In this document: one piece after another, positions 9,778 to 19,897 of the stretch
Numbering within the stretch: position 1 is the first letter of the stretch
Layout: each line of letters starts with the position of its first letter
Source of the DNA: Chloropicon primus
Taxonomy: Eukaryota; Chlorophyta; Chloropicophyceae; Chloropicales; Chloropicaceae
Direction of reading: 5' to 3'
Length of the DNA stretch: 64,000 bases
Assembly: GCA_023205875.1 (NCBI GenBank)
Contig: CP060759.1
Span: 411,501 to 475,500 of the forward strand
Position numbers and translations under genes: made by a program
The notes under the pieces: generated by a model
Seen by the model: the letters and a program-made list of their open reading frames with translations, nothing else
Database searches by the model: none
What the model was told of the DNA's origin: nothing

Positions 9778-9864
9778 GCCGATGTGTGACTCAAGCAAAG
9801 CGTTTGCTTCTGTGTGCACTTCTCAATATTGTATTAAACTTTTGTATTTCCAAAGACGGACTCT

Positions 9865-11577
9865 TTACTGTGGCAACTCCTTTCTCTTCTGGAACTCCTT
9901 GAGCTTGTAGTCCACGACGCCCTTGAACATCGCTGGGGTCAAGATTCCGTCAACGCTTCCGTAAACTGCCGCTTGCACCGCGGACATCATTTTCGCGATG
10001 TCCCTACCAGAGAAGCCCTTGGTGTCCTTGGCGATGCTATCGTACATCTTGCTAAGATCCCCCGGCGTGATGTCCACCCTGATTGATGGCCCCTTCACAG
10101 ACTTGTTCTCCGCGACATACCTCTTCAAGTAGAGCTCGATCAGCTGCCTCCTCTCCTCCGCTTCTGGGTTAGGGAACTCCAGCGCGTCGTCAATTCTGTT
10201 GAGGACGGCAGAGTCGAGGTCGCCAGGTCTGTTCGTCGCCAAGATCATCGAAAAGTGCTTGCTTTGGTCTCCTGTTCTGTACAACAGCGCGTTGAGGGCG
10301 GCCCTCAGTCCCTCCGACTGGACCATCTTGCCACCTCTGTCACCAAGGAAGGCGTCCGCCTCGTCGATGAACAGCACGAGGCCCTTGTTGGACGTCGCGG
10401 ACCAATCAAAGAGACTGTGGAGCTGGGTCACGGCATCCCCCCCGAGCGGCGCGATGTCTCCTCCGGTCAGGATCGCGTAGTCCATGTTGCTCTGCTTCGC
10501 GATCACTTTGGCTGTCATCGTCTTTCCCGTTCCGGGTGGTCCGTAAAAGAGCATGTGCCTGAAGGGCGCGCCCCTCTGCTTGGTCATCAGCAAGCTTCCG
10601 GACAGGCTCTGGATCCTCTCGCCGAGACCCTTGTTCAGAATGATATCTTTCATCTGGTACTCCTCCTCCTTTCCGGAGGAGAACATCCTCCTCATCCTTC
10701 CGAACATGCTGGACCTGGAGGTGTCCCTCACCAGGGACGGAGTTCCAAGGTACCTGTCAATAGCCCTGGCGGCCACCTTGGTCCCCTCCCTGGATCCGTA
10801 GACGCCGAGCGCCATCAGAGATATGCCTCCCGCGAGCATGGCCATCTTGGTCTGGTCCGTGAGAATGTCTCTGGCCCCTTCCCCCAAGCTCGTGAGAACT
10901 GCTTTGGCCACCTGAACGGCCTTGTTCCTCTCCTCCTTCATTTTCAGCAACAGCTCCCTCCTGAAGATGTCCTCGTTCGCCCTGTGCTCCTGAGTCCTTC
11001 CCTCGGCCTCCGCCAACGCCTTCATCCGAATCTGCTCCTTCTCCATCTTAATTCTGTAGGCCTCGGTGGCCCTCCTCTCCTCCTGAATACGCTGCTCAAT
11101 CGCAAGCTTCTCCGCCTCTATTCGCTTCTTGCTCTGCTCCTGCAGGGCCACCATCTCGGCGTTCCTCTGCCTCTCCTTCTCGTGAGACTCCTCCTGCCTT
11201 CTCCGCGCGAGCTGGTCCTCGAACTTGGCGATCTCACCCTTGTGCTGAGCCTGCTCCTGGGCGTACTTCCTCTGCTCCTCCCACCTCACCTTCTCCTGCT
11301 GCACTGAGTACTGGCTGGCGGCAGCCTTCATCTCTGCCTCCTTCGCCTTGCTCTCCTGCTGCTTGGTCAACTCCTGGGTCTTAGCCAAGTCCAACACCTT
11401 CTTCGCATGCGGACTCTGGTTGATCTCACGCAACGCCTTGGCACCACGCTCCAACGCCTCCGGGTCGAACCCGACCCCAGAGTTCGCGTTCGACGAAGAC
11501 GACGCTTTACTGTCGCACTCCACAACCCTCATCCCTTGCGCGAGGCGCTCCACGAACCAGCTCGTCATTGTCTTCAT
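9865..11577 (-). CDS. ATAD3: ATAD3 family mitochondrial AAA+ ATPase
   Basis: This 570-residue protein has the ATAD3 order: a Lys/Glu/Gln-rich coiled coil (about residues 70-225), a hydrophobic segment at about 246-261 (AMLAGGISLMALGVYG), then one AAA+ domain. Walker A is GPPGTGKT (about 346-353), Walker B is LVLFIDEADAF (about 398-408), and ATNRPGDLD with a following arginine region supplies sensor 1. ATAD3 spans the inner mitochondrial membrane and is linked to nucleoid organisation, cristae and lipid traffic in animals and plants. The ATG is at 11575-11577. The promoter carries telomere-type repeats shared with the divergent G-patch gene. Confidence 0.93.
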   Translation of the reverse strand: MKTMTSWFVERLAQGMRVVECDSKASSSSNANSGVGFDPEALERGAKALREINQSPHAKKVLDLAKTQELTKQQESKAKEAEMKAAASQYSVQQEKVRWEEQRKYAQEQAQHKGEIAKFEDQLARRRQEESHEKERQRNAEMVALQEQSKKRIEAEKLAIEQRIQEERRATEAYRIKMEKEQIRMKALAEAEGRTQEHRANEDIFRRELLLKMKEERNKAVQVAKAVLTSLGEGARDILTDQTKMAMLAGGISLMALGVYGSREGTKVAARAIDRYLGTPSLVRDTSRSSMFGRMRRMFSSGKEEEYQMKDIILNKGLGERIQSLSGSLLMTKQRGAPFRHMLFYGPPGTGKTMTAKVIAKQSNMDYAILTGGDIAPLGGDAVTQLHSLFDWSATSNKGLVLFIDEADAFLGDRGGKMVQSEGLRAALNALLYRTGDQSKHFSMILATNRPGDLDSAVLNRIDDALEFPNPEAEERRQLIELYLKRYVAENKSVKGPSIRVDITPGDLSKMYDSIAKDTKGFSGRDIAKMMSAVQAAVYGSVDGILTPAMFKGVVDYKLKEFQKRKELPQ

Positions 11578-11684
11578 CCTTTCCTCGCCCCTCTCCTCCT
11601 CTGTCTTCGTCGCTCCTCTCCTCTGCTGACTGCCCCCTCTCCACCAAGAGAGAAAGAGAAGGCGGCTGAAGATCCTCCTTTTGG

Positions 11685-11722
11685 AGGGTTTTAGGGTTTT
11701 AGGGTTTTAGGGTTTTAGGGTT
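11685..11722. repeat. Interstitial telomere-type repeat (TTTTAGGG units)
   Basis: Four and a half perfect tandem copies of the Chlamydomonas-type telomere unit lie about 110 nt upstream of the ATAD3 ATG, between two divergently transcribed genes. On the ATAD3 coding strand it reads CCCTAAAA, similar to plant telo-box promoter elements (AAACCCTAA). Confidence 0.85.
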
Positions 11723-11770
11723 CCGAGTGGAACCCATGATGGAGCAACACAGCAGAGGAGCGAGGAGAAG

Positions 11771-11806
<36 letters not shown>
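11771..11806. repeat. GTGTTC hexamer repeat
   Basis: Six perfect tandem GTGTTC units lie 50 nt from the telomere-type repeat, in the same divergent promoter. Confidence 0.9.
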
Positions 11807-12087
11807 TGTCGGAAGGAAGGGGAGGGGAGGCTTCGTTCCGCCTCAGTACGTCTCATCAAACCTCACTCCAACGCAACGCATTCGCATCGCGTCGCGTCGC
11901 ATCGTGTTGTATTCTCTTTGTGCTTGGATTGATTGAGTGCGAGAGAGGAGGTCGTGGGGAAGGGAGAGGGGAGCGAGAGGGATACGAGTGCGCCTCGCCC
12001 TCTTTCGTTGGACTCCTCGCTCGAAGGAAGCAGCCACAACCGGTGGAACCGCGCAGTGGTGAGGATTGGAGGAGCGAGAGAGGGGAG

Positions 12088-13269
12088 ATGGATTGTGTCC
12101 TGGACGCGGAGCTTGAGGCGAGCGTGTCTGGAGGCAGCTCCATCGACAGCGAGGAGGTGAGGACAAGACACGGAGGAGGCTCGCTGTTGGCCATGACCAA
12201 GCTTTGCTGACACGCCATCTACCTCATTTCTGGTTTGTTCTGACGACGACGTTGGTTTCCTCTCTCTCTCTCTCAACCACTTTCATCAAAGGAGGAGAAT
12301 ATTGACTTGCTGGTGACCGCGTTCGAGAACAAGCAGCTGGGCTTCCAGTTCACGACGGGCGGGGAGTGCTTGGTCGAGAGCGAGAGCGAGGGGGAGGGCA
12401 CGGAGTCGGACAGCGAGGGGGACGAGGACGAGGACGGGTCTTCTGGGAAGGAGGAGGGGGGGAGCGGGAGGGGCAGAGAGCTGGGGCAGCAGTTCCCGGT
12501 GTCCTCGGGGGAGCACCACAGGAGAAGGGAGCACGGGAGGGCCCCCACGAATGACGACTCGGAGGGCGCCAGGTCAAAAAAGTCCAAGAAGGGGCGGAAG
12601 GGCAAGAAGGAGAAGCAGAGGAAACGGGGTGAAAAGCAGGAGAAGAGGAAAAAGCGCATCCAGTCCAAGAGGGCGCAGCGCCTCGAGGGCAACAAGGGAG
12701 GGCAGTTCAACCTGCGGAGCATTGCGAACAAGCTGATCTACTTCATCGAGGAGGTCGATGACGACACGTTCGAGTTTCCGCCGATCCCGAACCAGCTGAA
12801 GCAGAGCGGTTCCTCGAGGTTGGCGGTCAAGTTCCTCACAAAGCTGAGCAGGGCGCTCGAGCTGAAGGTGGTGACGCTGCACAAGATGAAGAAGTTCATC
12901 CTCATCGGGGCCATGCGCACGCGGAAGACTCCTGTGTTCGTGTCTGAGGACCACCGCGACACGGTGAAAGGCATACTGAAGGAATGGAATGATGTGAAGA
13001 GCCCCCCAGCGCCCGCTAGAGAGGGAAGGCCGAAGGAGGACGGGGACGATGGTGGCGATCTTGGAGAGGAGGGGGGGAGTGCCGCGACGAGCTCGAAGTC
13101 GCAGCAGTCGTTCGGTGAGTTCGAGAAGCACACGCTCGGATTTGGGAGCCGGATGCTGGAGAAGATGGGTTTCATCCAAGGAGCCGGCCTTGGCAAGGAT
13201 AACCAAGGGTCGAACCAACCTCTTCAGGCGCAGCTGCGGAAGAAGAAGTTGGGTCTTGGGGCGGATTGA
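12088..13269 (+). CDS. G-patch domain protein, SQS1-like
   Basis: Exons 12088-12156 and 12292-13269 give 348 residues; the intron has GTGAGG at the donor and a pyrimidine tract before the acceptor. The C-terminal 45 residues form a G-patch (GFGSRMLEKMGFIQGAGLGKDNQGSNQPLQAQLRKK in short steps, with the conserved aromatic replaced by a leading FGSRML). Before it, residues 165-230 resemble the R3H region found in SQS1/PFA1-type proteins (SRLAVKFLTKLSRAL), though the His of R3H is Lys here. The middle is acidic, then Lys-rich (about residues 100-145), with a likely nuclear localisation signal. G-patch proteins of this type activate DEAH helicases such as PRP43 in splicing and ribosome assembly; that role is inferred. 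Confidence 0.82.
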
Positions 13270-13284
13270 CGACTGTACGACTAT

Positions 13285-13289
13285 TGTAA
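13285..13289 (+). terminator. TGTAA poly(A) signal of the G-patch gene
   Basis: TGTAA occurs 16 nt after the stop codon, the position and sequence expected of a chlorophyte poly(A) signal. Confidence 0.45.
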
Positions 13290-13510
13290 CATAAGGATGA
13301 TTCTTTTGCCAGATGTGCCGCACGCCCCCTCTCCTTCCTTTTGTCTCCACTAAGTTTGGAAGAATAAAACGAAACTGGAGAATCTTTGAAGAGAACGACT
13401 GCGATTGCGGTGGCAGAGGCAGAACGGTTGTGAAAAGGGTAAAGTATTTACAGGGATTGAAGATATGTACAGATCGTGCTCTCCTTTCTTTGTGTGCTTC
13501 GTGAGCGGGC

Positions 13511-14588
13511 TCAGTAGAGCCAGCCCTCGACTTTGTCGATGGCCTTCAAAAGCACACAAGCTTTTGTTGTTGTTGTTGTTGTTGTTGTTTTCGTTGTTGT
13601 TGTGATCGAGAGAGAGAGAGAGAGTCTTGCTGTTAGCAAATCAACCCATCGCGGGAAGGGATCAACTTCTTGCTTTGCACTCACCTGAGCTAAGCATCGC
13701 ACTCATCGGCTTTGGCTTCGCGACCTTGGCCTTTGGCTGAAACCTTCTGAGGCCCCTAAACTTTCTTGGAGGTTTCGTCTCCTTCTTCGGTGGCTCCTCG
13801 AACACCGCTACCTTCTTCTCCTCAACCCTTTTCTTCGCTTTGCCCGCGTCCTCCGCCTTGGTCTTCTTCCCCTTGAGACTCGCGTGAGCCCTCTTGGAGG
13901 GCGAGGGAGACTTTTGGGCCTTCTTCACCTCCCCAGCGCCGCTCTTAGGGACGTTCACCTTCCTCTCCGCCAAGACTTTCTTGGACTTCGCCTTCAGCTT
14001 GGGCGGGCTAGACTTCTGCTGCTTGGGCGGGCTAGCCTTCGACTTGGGCGGGCTAGACCTCGCCGTGGCCACAGCGCCCGCCTTGCCACCGGCGCCCTTG
14101 GTCGGGGCCTTCGCCTTCTTCCCGCTGTCCCCGGTCCGCACCTCCTTGTGCGCCTTCTCCTGCTCCGTGGGAACCGTCAGCTTGATCCTGATCTTCTTGC
14201 AGCCGCCGGAGTTTGCTGACCTCTCCCTCTCCCTCTTCCTCGCAGACCCAGAGCCCCTTGGAAGCGGAGACGGCCTCCGCTCGGCCTTCCCCACTCCTGA
14301 ACCCCCGAACAGGTCGTCTATCTTCGCCGGAAGCCTCGACGGCGCATCCCTCCTCGTGTTCTTCGCACACCCCACGCTCACCACCCTCTCCACCGGGCGA
14401 ACGCCTCCCTCCCCCGTCGCAGGCGGCTGCGTACTATCGATCTGATGATGGAGCGCGAGTTTATCCACCTCCGAGAAGTCCCTCTTCGATGCGGGTCCCG
14501 GAGGGTGAAGCTGGATGCGACTGTCCCAGCCCCAAGGGCTCAAGCCCGCAAGCTCCTTGCACAACCTGCTTGAGTCGTTCCTCTTCAT
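13511..14588 (-). CDS. Lysine/proline-rich basic protein, probably nuclear
   Basis: I read 14588-13685 joined to 13560-13511, giving 317 residues. The exon end at 13685 is a strong CAG|GTGAGT donor; the acceptor ends ACAAAAG and gives a C-terminus ACVLLKAIDKVEGWLY. Without splicing, the frame would end at 13662 with GECKARS. The first 95 residues contain a short Trp-containing stretch (LSPWGWDSRIQLH); the remainder is Lys, Pro, Ser and Ala, with several SPPK motifs as in histone H1 tails, then KPPRKFRGLRRFQPK. No catalytic domain is visible. Composition suggests DNA or RNA binding, but the family is unknown. The start is the ATG at 14586-14588. Confidence 0.65.
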
Positions 14589-14610
14589 GCTGCTCTCTCC
14601 CCTAATCCTC

Positions 14611-14674
<64 letters not shown>

Positions 14675-14995
14675 TTCCGTCTGTCGAGCGCTCTCTTTCT
14701 CTCCGCTTGAATTCTGGCGCGAAACACCGGACGGAGGAGACGAAGCAGGAGAGTGTCTCTCTCTTCTCTTGGAGGGACGAGGGAGGAGGGGGGGGGGGAG
14801 GAGAGGGGGGGGACCAACACGGGAAGCGTCTTCGTGACTCGCTCTTTCCATAGAGCCTTCAATCGAAAGAAGGGACGCTCGGGTGAGGAATTGAGACCTA
14901 GGGAGAGAGAGAGAGAGGTGGCAGCAGGTTTGTTGTAGTGGCGCTTGGCCCTGGCTCTTGTGTGTGTGTGTGTGTGTGTGTGTTTCTGTGCAACG
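14589..14995. other. Divergent promoter between basic-protein gene and GT29 gene
   Basis: Contains the TC tract, a box-A-like CGAAAGA at 14874-14880 (minus orientation, TCAAT before it) and a TG repeat at 14959-14983 just before the GT29 ATG. No gene is supported. Confidence 0.5.
14613..14675. repeat. TC/GA microsatellite
   Basis: About 30 CT units, interrupted near the end, lie in the 5' leader of the minus-strand basic-protein gene. Confidence 0.9.
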
Positions 14996-16060
14996 ATGGT
15001 GTCGAGGGCGCAGGTTGTGATGGTTACCCTGCTGACGGGGGTGCTGGTGTTCTTCTCCACGTGCGAGAGGCACAGGCCGAAGCCTAGGAGGGCGACAGTG
15101 GAAGTGGCCGGGGATGCCGTCTCGAGCTCGAGCTCGAGCCACTCGGGCCACCTGCTCGGTGGGGACGACGCCTCCGTCGTCGTGGGCCGGGAGGGGAGGG
15201 AGAGGAAGAGGGTCGTGGCGACGGAGGAGAGGCCTCAGAGGTTGACGCGGGACCTCCCCCCCTCGCACGACGCGCTGAGGCTTCGCGCGAAAGCCTTTCC
15301 GATACGCGAACTCCGCGACTTGATGAGGAGGGAATACGGGGTCAGGGGCTGGGGCACCTGCGCGGTGGTGGGCAACTCCGGAAGCGCTCTCGGGAAGGGG
15401 CGGGGGGCTCTGGTAGACTCCAACGAGGTTGTCATCCGCTTGAACATGGCGCCCACCAAGGGGCACGAGGACGACGTCGGAAGGAAAACCCAAGTGTCCT
15501 TCATCAACGGCTGGCTTTTGAGCTCCTGCATCGAGGAAGTGGCCGGGGGGAACGGCACCCAGGCGAGGCGTTGCTCGTGCTGGAACAAGTACAGGGAGGG
15601 CGGAGACGTGATGGTGGTCGGGTATGCCATCACGGAGGGTCACGTTGGCGACGGCCAAGTCTGCTCGAGCGAAAACCCCACAAAGTTTCACTTGTTCAAG
15701 CAGAACGACCACTTCTCTCGCTTCACGCAGTCACTGGTGAACCACTACACCAGCGAGAGGATCAAGAGGAACTACCCCCAGGAGATGTGGCACCAGCTCG
15801 CGGAAGAGCGCAGGAAAGTCAAGCTGCACTACTCGAGTGGGCTCCAGGCAGTCGTCTTCGCCCTCACCCTGTGCAGCAACGTGTCGCTCTTCGGCTTTGG
15901 GAAGGAAGAGGCTGGCCAGCACCATTACTTCGAGGGGAAGACCAAGGGGGAGGTCCCGGACCACGACTACGAGGCCGAGAAATTGTTCTACAACGAAATG
16001 GAAGATGGGAGCGCTTACCTTTTCCCGGTATTTGATGTACATATGAGTGTTTTTGATTAA
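14996..16060 (+). CDS. GT29 sialyltransferase-like glycosyltransferase
   Basis: This 354-residue protein is a predicted type II membrane protein: a short N-terminus, a signal anchor at residues 8-22 (MVTLLTGVLVFFST) and a lumenal catalytic domain. All four sialylmotifs can be seen: L (TCAVVGNSGSAL to VSFIN, about residues 121-170), S (SGLQAVVFALTLCSNVSLFGFG, about 280-302), motif III (HHYFE) and VS (HDYEAE, His-x4-Glu). The motif L and S cysteines that normally pair are both present. GT29 enzymes transfer CMP-activated acidic sugars in the Golgi; in plants and green algae the donor may be a Kdo-like or other acidic sugar rather than sialic acid. The ATG at 14996 follows a TG repeat. Its stop lies 5 nt from that of QTRT2. 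Confidence 0.88.
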   Translation: MVSRAQVVMVTLLTGVLVFFSTCERHRPKPRRATVEVAGDAVSSSSSSHSGHLLGGDDASVVVGREGRERKRVVATEERPQRLTRDLPPSHDALRLRAKAFPIRELRDLMRREYGVRGWGTCAVVGNSGSALGKGRGALVDSNEVVIRLNMAPTKGHEDDVGRKTQVSFINGWLLSSCIEEVAGGNGTQARRCSCWNKYREGGDVMVVGYAITEGHVGDGQVCSSENPTKFHLFKQNDHFSRFTQSLVNHYTSERIKRNYPQEMWHQLAEERRKVKLHYSSGLQAVVFALTLCSNVSLFGFGKEEAGQHHYFEGKTKGEVPDHDYEAEKLFYNEMEDGSAYLFPVFDVHMSVFD

Positions 16061-16065
16061 GTTAT

Positions 16066-17376
16066 TCAAGAAGTGGTATTGATAGTGTATGATTTTTGGA
16101 ACTCTTCCGTGTATTCCGAGAAGACCCCTTCCTCGATCGTCGTGCGGATGGTCTTCATGAACGAGCACATGTGATGCGTGTTGTGAAATTCCAGGAGCAC
16201 TTCGGCCAAGAGCTCCCGGCACTCCAACAGGTGGTGGATGTAGCCCCGCGAGAAGCCATTCCTGCACGTGTAGCACTCGCAATTCTCCTTCAGGGGTCTC
16301 TGGTCGTGAATGAACTCGTCGGACCACAGGTTCAAGTTGAAGCCGTCTTCCACTTCTGGGTCCGGGACGCCTTCGCGGTCCGTGGGGAAGACCATCGCCA
16401 TGCCGCAGGCCGTCAACTCGTTGACAAACCCGGTGTCCACCACATCGATCCCGCACTCAATGGTCCTCAGCAGATCGATCGGAGTGGAAGGGCCGCTTGT
16501 GTACCGAACCTTGTCCTTGGAAAGCTGCCCGCAAATCGACAGGAGAGCCCCTCTTCTGCTCTCCTCGGATTCCCCCAAACCGAGCCCCATGATGGCGTAC
16601 CCGACGACGCTCGGATCCGAGGAAGCAGCAGCGGCAGCCTGCGCTTGCCTCAGGTTATCCTCGGCCCTCTCCGTCGCCAAGATGCTCGCGATCAAGCCAA
16701 CTGACTTGAGCTCTTCCCCGCTTCCGCCAAACTCGTTCAAGGACTCCCCGAGCCACTCGGACGTTCGCTTCACGGCCTTTGCTCTCCTCTTCTTGCCGTT
16801 GCAATTCATAATGTCATCCGAAAGGGACAGGCAAAAGTCCGGCTGAGCTTCCTTCACGAACCTCATGTAGCTGTCTTGGCACGCCGTCGTCACCCCCGCC
16901 TCCGTCTCCACTGAAATGTTACCGCTCCCCACTGCGGGATACAAGTTCAGGTTGAATCTCACCGGATCCCGCAGCCCGCAGAAAACGAGGACGGGACTAT
17001 CCTCCTCCTGGCCCATGACTTCGCTCAAGGGTCTGCCATCCCTGAGACCCAGGCCACTCCTGTCGAAAAAGTGAGACGCACAGACGTGCAAACCTTTGAC
17101 CCCGTTGATCTGCTTGAGGTTATCCATCGTCAAGTAACCCGGCAATCCCTTCCTGGTCATCCTGCGGAGAGAAGAAGCGAAGCAAACGCGAATCAGAATC
17201 CCTCCTGGCCTCGACCTGGTCCACCCCCCTGCCTTCGAAACTTACACCAGCCCGAAGGGCGTCTCCGCTGTAACGCCTCTCGAAGTCGTGATGCAACCCG
17301 TCCTCGCACCCGTCTTCCCGTCTTCCTTGCACAGCCTGAACTGCGGCTTGGCATTCACCTTCGTCTTCCCCTCCAT
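16066..17376 (-). CDS. QTRT2: Queuine tRNA-ribosyltransferase accessory subunit 2 (QTRT2)
   Basis: Exon 1 (17376-17246) and exon 2 (17161-16066) join through a GTAAGT donor and a CCGCAG acceptor to give 408 residues, close to human QTRT2 (415). The join reads FGLV-MTRKGLPGYLT, in line with the family's 'FLLYTxxGxxPHLT'. The C-terminal zinc site is complete: CECYTC near residue 330 followed by the His of LLEFHNTHH. QTRT2 pairs with catalytic QTRT1 to exchange guanine 34 for queuine in tRNAs for Tyr, His, Asn and Asp. QTRT1 is not in this window. Upstream of the ATG the frame remains open and Gly-rich, so a longer N-terminus is possible. Confidence 0.9.
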
Positions 17377-17935
17377 GCCGCCCACCCCGCCGAGCCCAAC
17401 GCCCAATCCCTCCCCCTTGACCTTGCCCTCGTCCTCGAGGGCAACTTCCCCTTGGCTCCCTCTCCCTCTCCCTAAATCCTCACCACAGCGTCGCCTCCAA
17501 CGAGGGAGGGCTCTTTCGAAAGCCCACGACGAGACCCTTCCGCCTGTCTACCCCCTGCCTTTCCCTCTCCCCTGAAGCTCCCTCCCCCCGCCAAGGTGCC
17601 TCACCAGCTCCGTCCCGTCCTCTTCTCCTCTTCTCCCTCGCCGTCGCCATCGATTTTGAAACCCACAATACGACAGAGGAGCGGTAGGTGTCCATCCAAA
17701 GGTGGTGAGTTAGAGCGATGCGGAGGACGAGGGCGACGGGCAGGACAGATCTGAAGTGCATCAGTCGAAGCACGGCGTCTTCTTCTTTCGTGTGACTCCT
17801 TGGTGGACGAGAGCGGCGTCTTGGGGAGGTTTTGGGGGGCTACTGACCGGTTGTGGTGTGTCTTGGTCTTGTGTTTTCCTCTTTCAAAGCTTGTGGGTGC
17901 TGGGAAGTGTGCTGCCTGCCTGTGAGGTCGGGACG
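17377..17935. other. Divergent promoter between QTRT2 and a one-TM protein gene
   Basis: The region is CT-rich on the + strand from 17400 to 17640. A CTTTCGAAAG palindrome lies at 17513-17522. Open frames running into the downstream gene from 17756 use a GTG start and have no family match. No separate gene is supported. Confidence 0.5.
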
Positions 17936-18622
17936 ATGACGGTGGCAAGTAATGCGGAGGCTCTGCGTGACGCTTTGGATGACCAGGTTGTCCTGGAGTC
18001 GGAGCTTTGGCGAGCCATATCGACGCAGGAAGGGGAGACGAACGCGTTGGTGGGGTCCTTCAACTCAGCTCATATGAAAGCCTTTCGAGATACGCACAAC
18101 ACCTTGACGGGTTTTCTGGACGACTTGGAGCTGAGAGAGCTTCAGCTGAGGGAGCTGGCCGTTCTCGACGAGTTTGAGCGCAGGGTGCAGGAGTCCACGG
18201 AGTACCAAGCCGACCTGAGGACGGGACTTTGTTCGACTGTGCAAGAGGCGAGGGACAACTTTGCGGAGACCTTGAAGGCAGACCTGGAGGAGACAAAGAG
18301 AGCCAAGGCCAATGAGGCTTCCGCCAAGTGCAACAGAAACGGAGGCGCGCCGCTTGTGGTGCGAGGGATGCTGAAGCTCGTCCGCGTCGCCGTCGCTGGC
18401 GTCCTACCGTTGTTTCTGGCAAAAGAAGCGTTTCGAGTGAGCCAAAACTCGGGCGGCTTGAGACTGAATCAGATCAGCGCCCTGATGGACAGAATGGGAA
18501 GGAGACGCTCGGACTCAGGTTACGAGGAAGACGATGAGGATGAGACCATACACTCGCTGCCCGCCATCGCGATTCCCACTTGCGGGACAAGGGATACGGT
18601 GATGTCCACGACGTTCTACTAG
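17936..18622 (+). CDS. Hypothetical helical protein with one membrane segment
   Basis: This is a 228-residue protein of unknown family. Residues 8-130 are mostly helical and charged, with heptad-like LELRELQLRELAVLDEFERRV. Residues 140-165 (LVVRGMLKLVRVAVAGVLPLFLAKEAF) include one likely membrane segment, followed by a basic stretch (MGRRRS), an acidic stretch (EEDDEDE) and a short polar tail. The start is the ATG at 17936; the frame is open further upstream but only with GTG. I cannot name a function. Confidence 0.65.
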   Translation: MTVASNAEALRDALDDQVVLESELWRAISTQEGETNALVGSFNSAHMKAFRDTHNTLTGFLDDLELRELQLRELAVLDEFERRVQESTEYQADLRTGLCSTVQEARDNFAETLKADLEETKRAKANEASAKCNRNGGAPLVVRGMLKLVRVAVAGVLPLFLAKEAFRVSQNSGGLRLNQISALMDRMGRRRSDSGYEEDDEDETIHSLPAIAIPTCGTRDTVMSTTFY

Positions 18623-18673
18623 GTGACGAGGCCGACGCGCAACGCGTTGTGTCTGAGGAGGGAGAACTGTTCT

Positions 18674-18678
18674 TGTAA
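18674..18678 (+). terminator. TGTAA poly(A) signal
   Basis: TGTAA lies 52 nt after the stop of the one-TM protein gene, before a TA repeat (18709-18729). Confidence 0.45.
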
Positions 18679-18708
18679 AAGAGGCCCATTTTTCATACAT
18701 AATGTATG

Positions 18709-18729
18709 TATATATATATATATATATAT
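18709..18729. repeat. TA microsatellite
   Basis: About ten TA units lie between two convergent genes, in a 3' UTR. Confidence 0.85.
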
Positions 18730-18731
18730 TA

Positions 18732-19768
<1,037 letters not shown>

Positions 19769-19897
19769 TCAAGAATCAAGTTCTCTTCTGGAGGGGAGGG
19801 GAGGGGGTTGTTCTCCAAGTACTCGATGTGAGAATGCGAGAATGATTTCTCTTGCGGAGTACATTACAAAATAATCGCATGGGTGAGCTCTAGTGCT

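Larger units (their letters stand above)
11578..12087. other. Divergent promoter between ATAD3 and the G-patch gene
   Basis: This 510-nt region holds the telomere-type repeat (11685-11722), the GTGTTC repeat (11771-11806), a GCGTCGCGTCGC stretch near 11890 and a CTTTCGTTGG site near 12002, close to box A of the composite element. No gene is supported. Confidence 0.55.
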
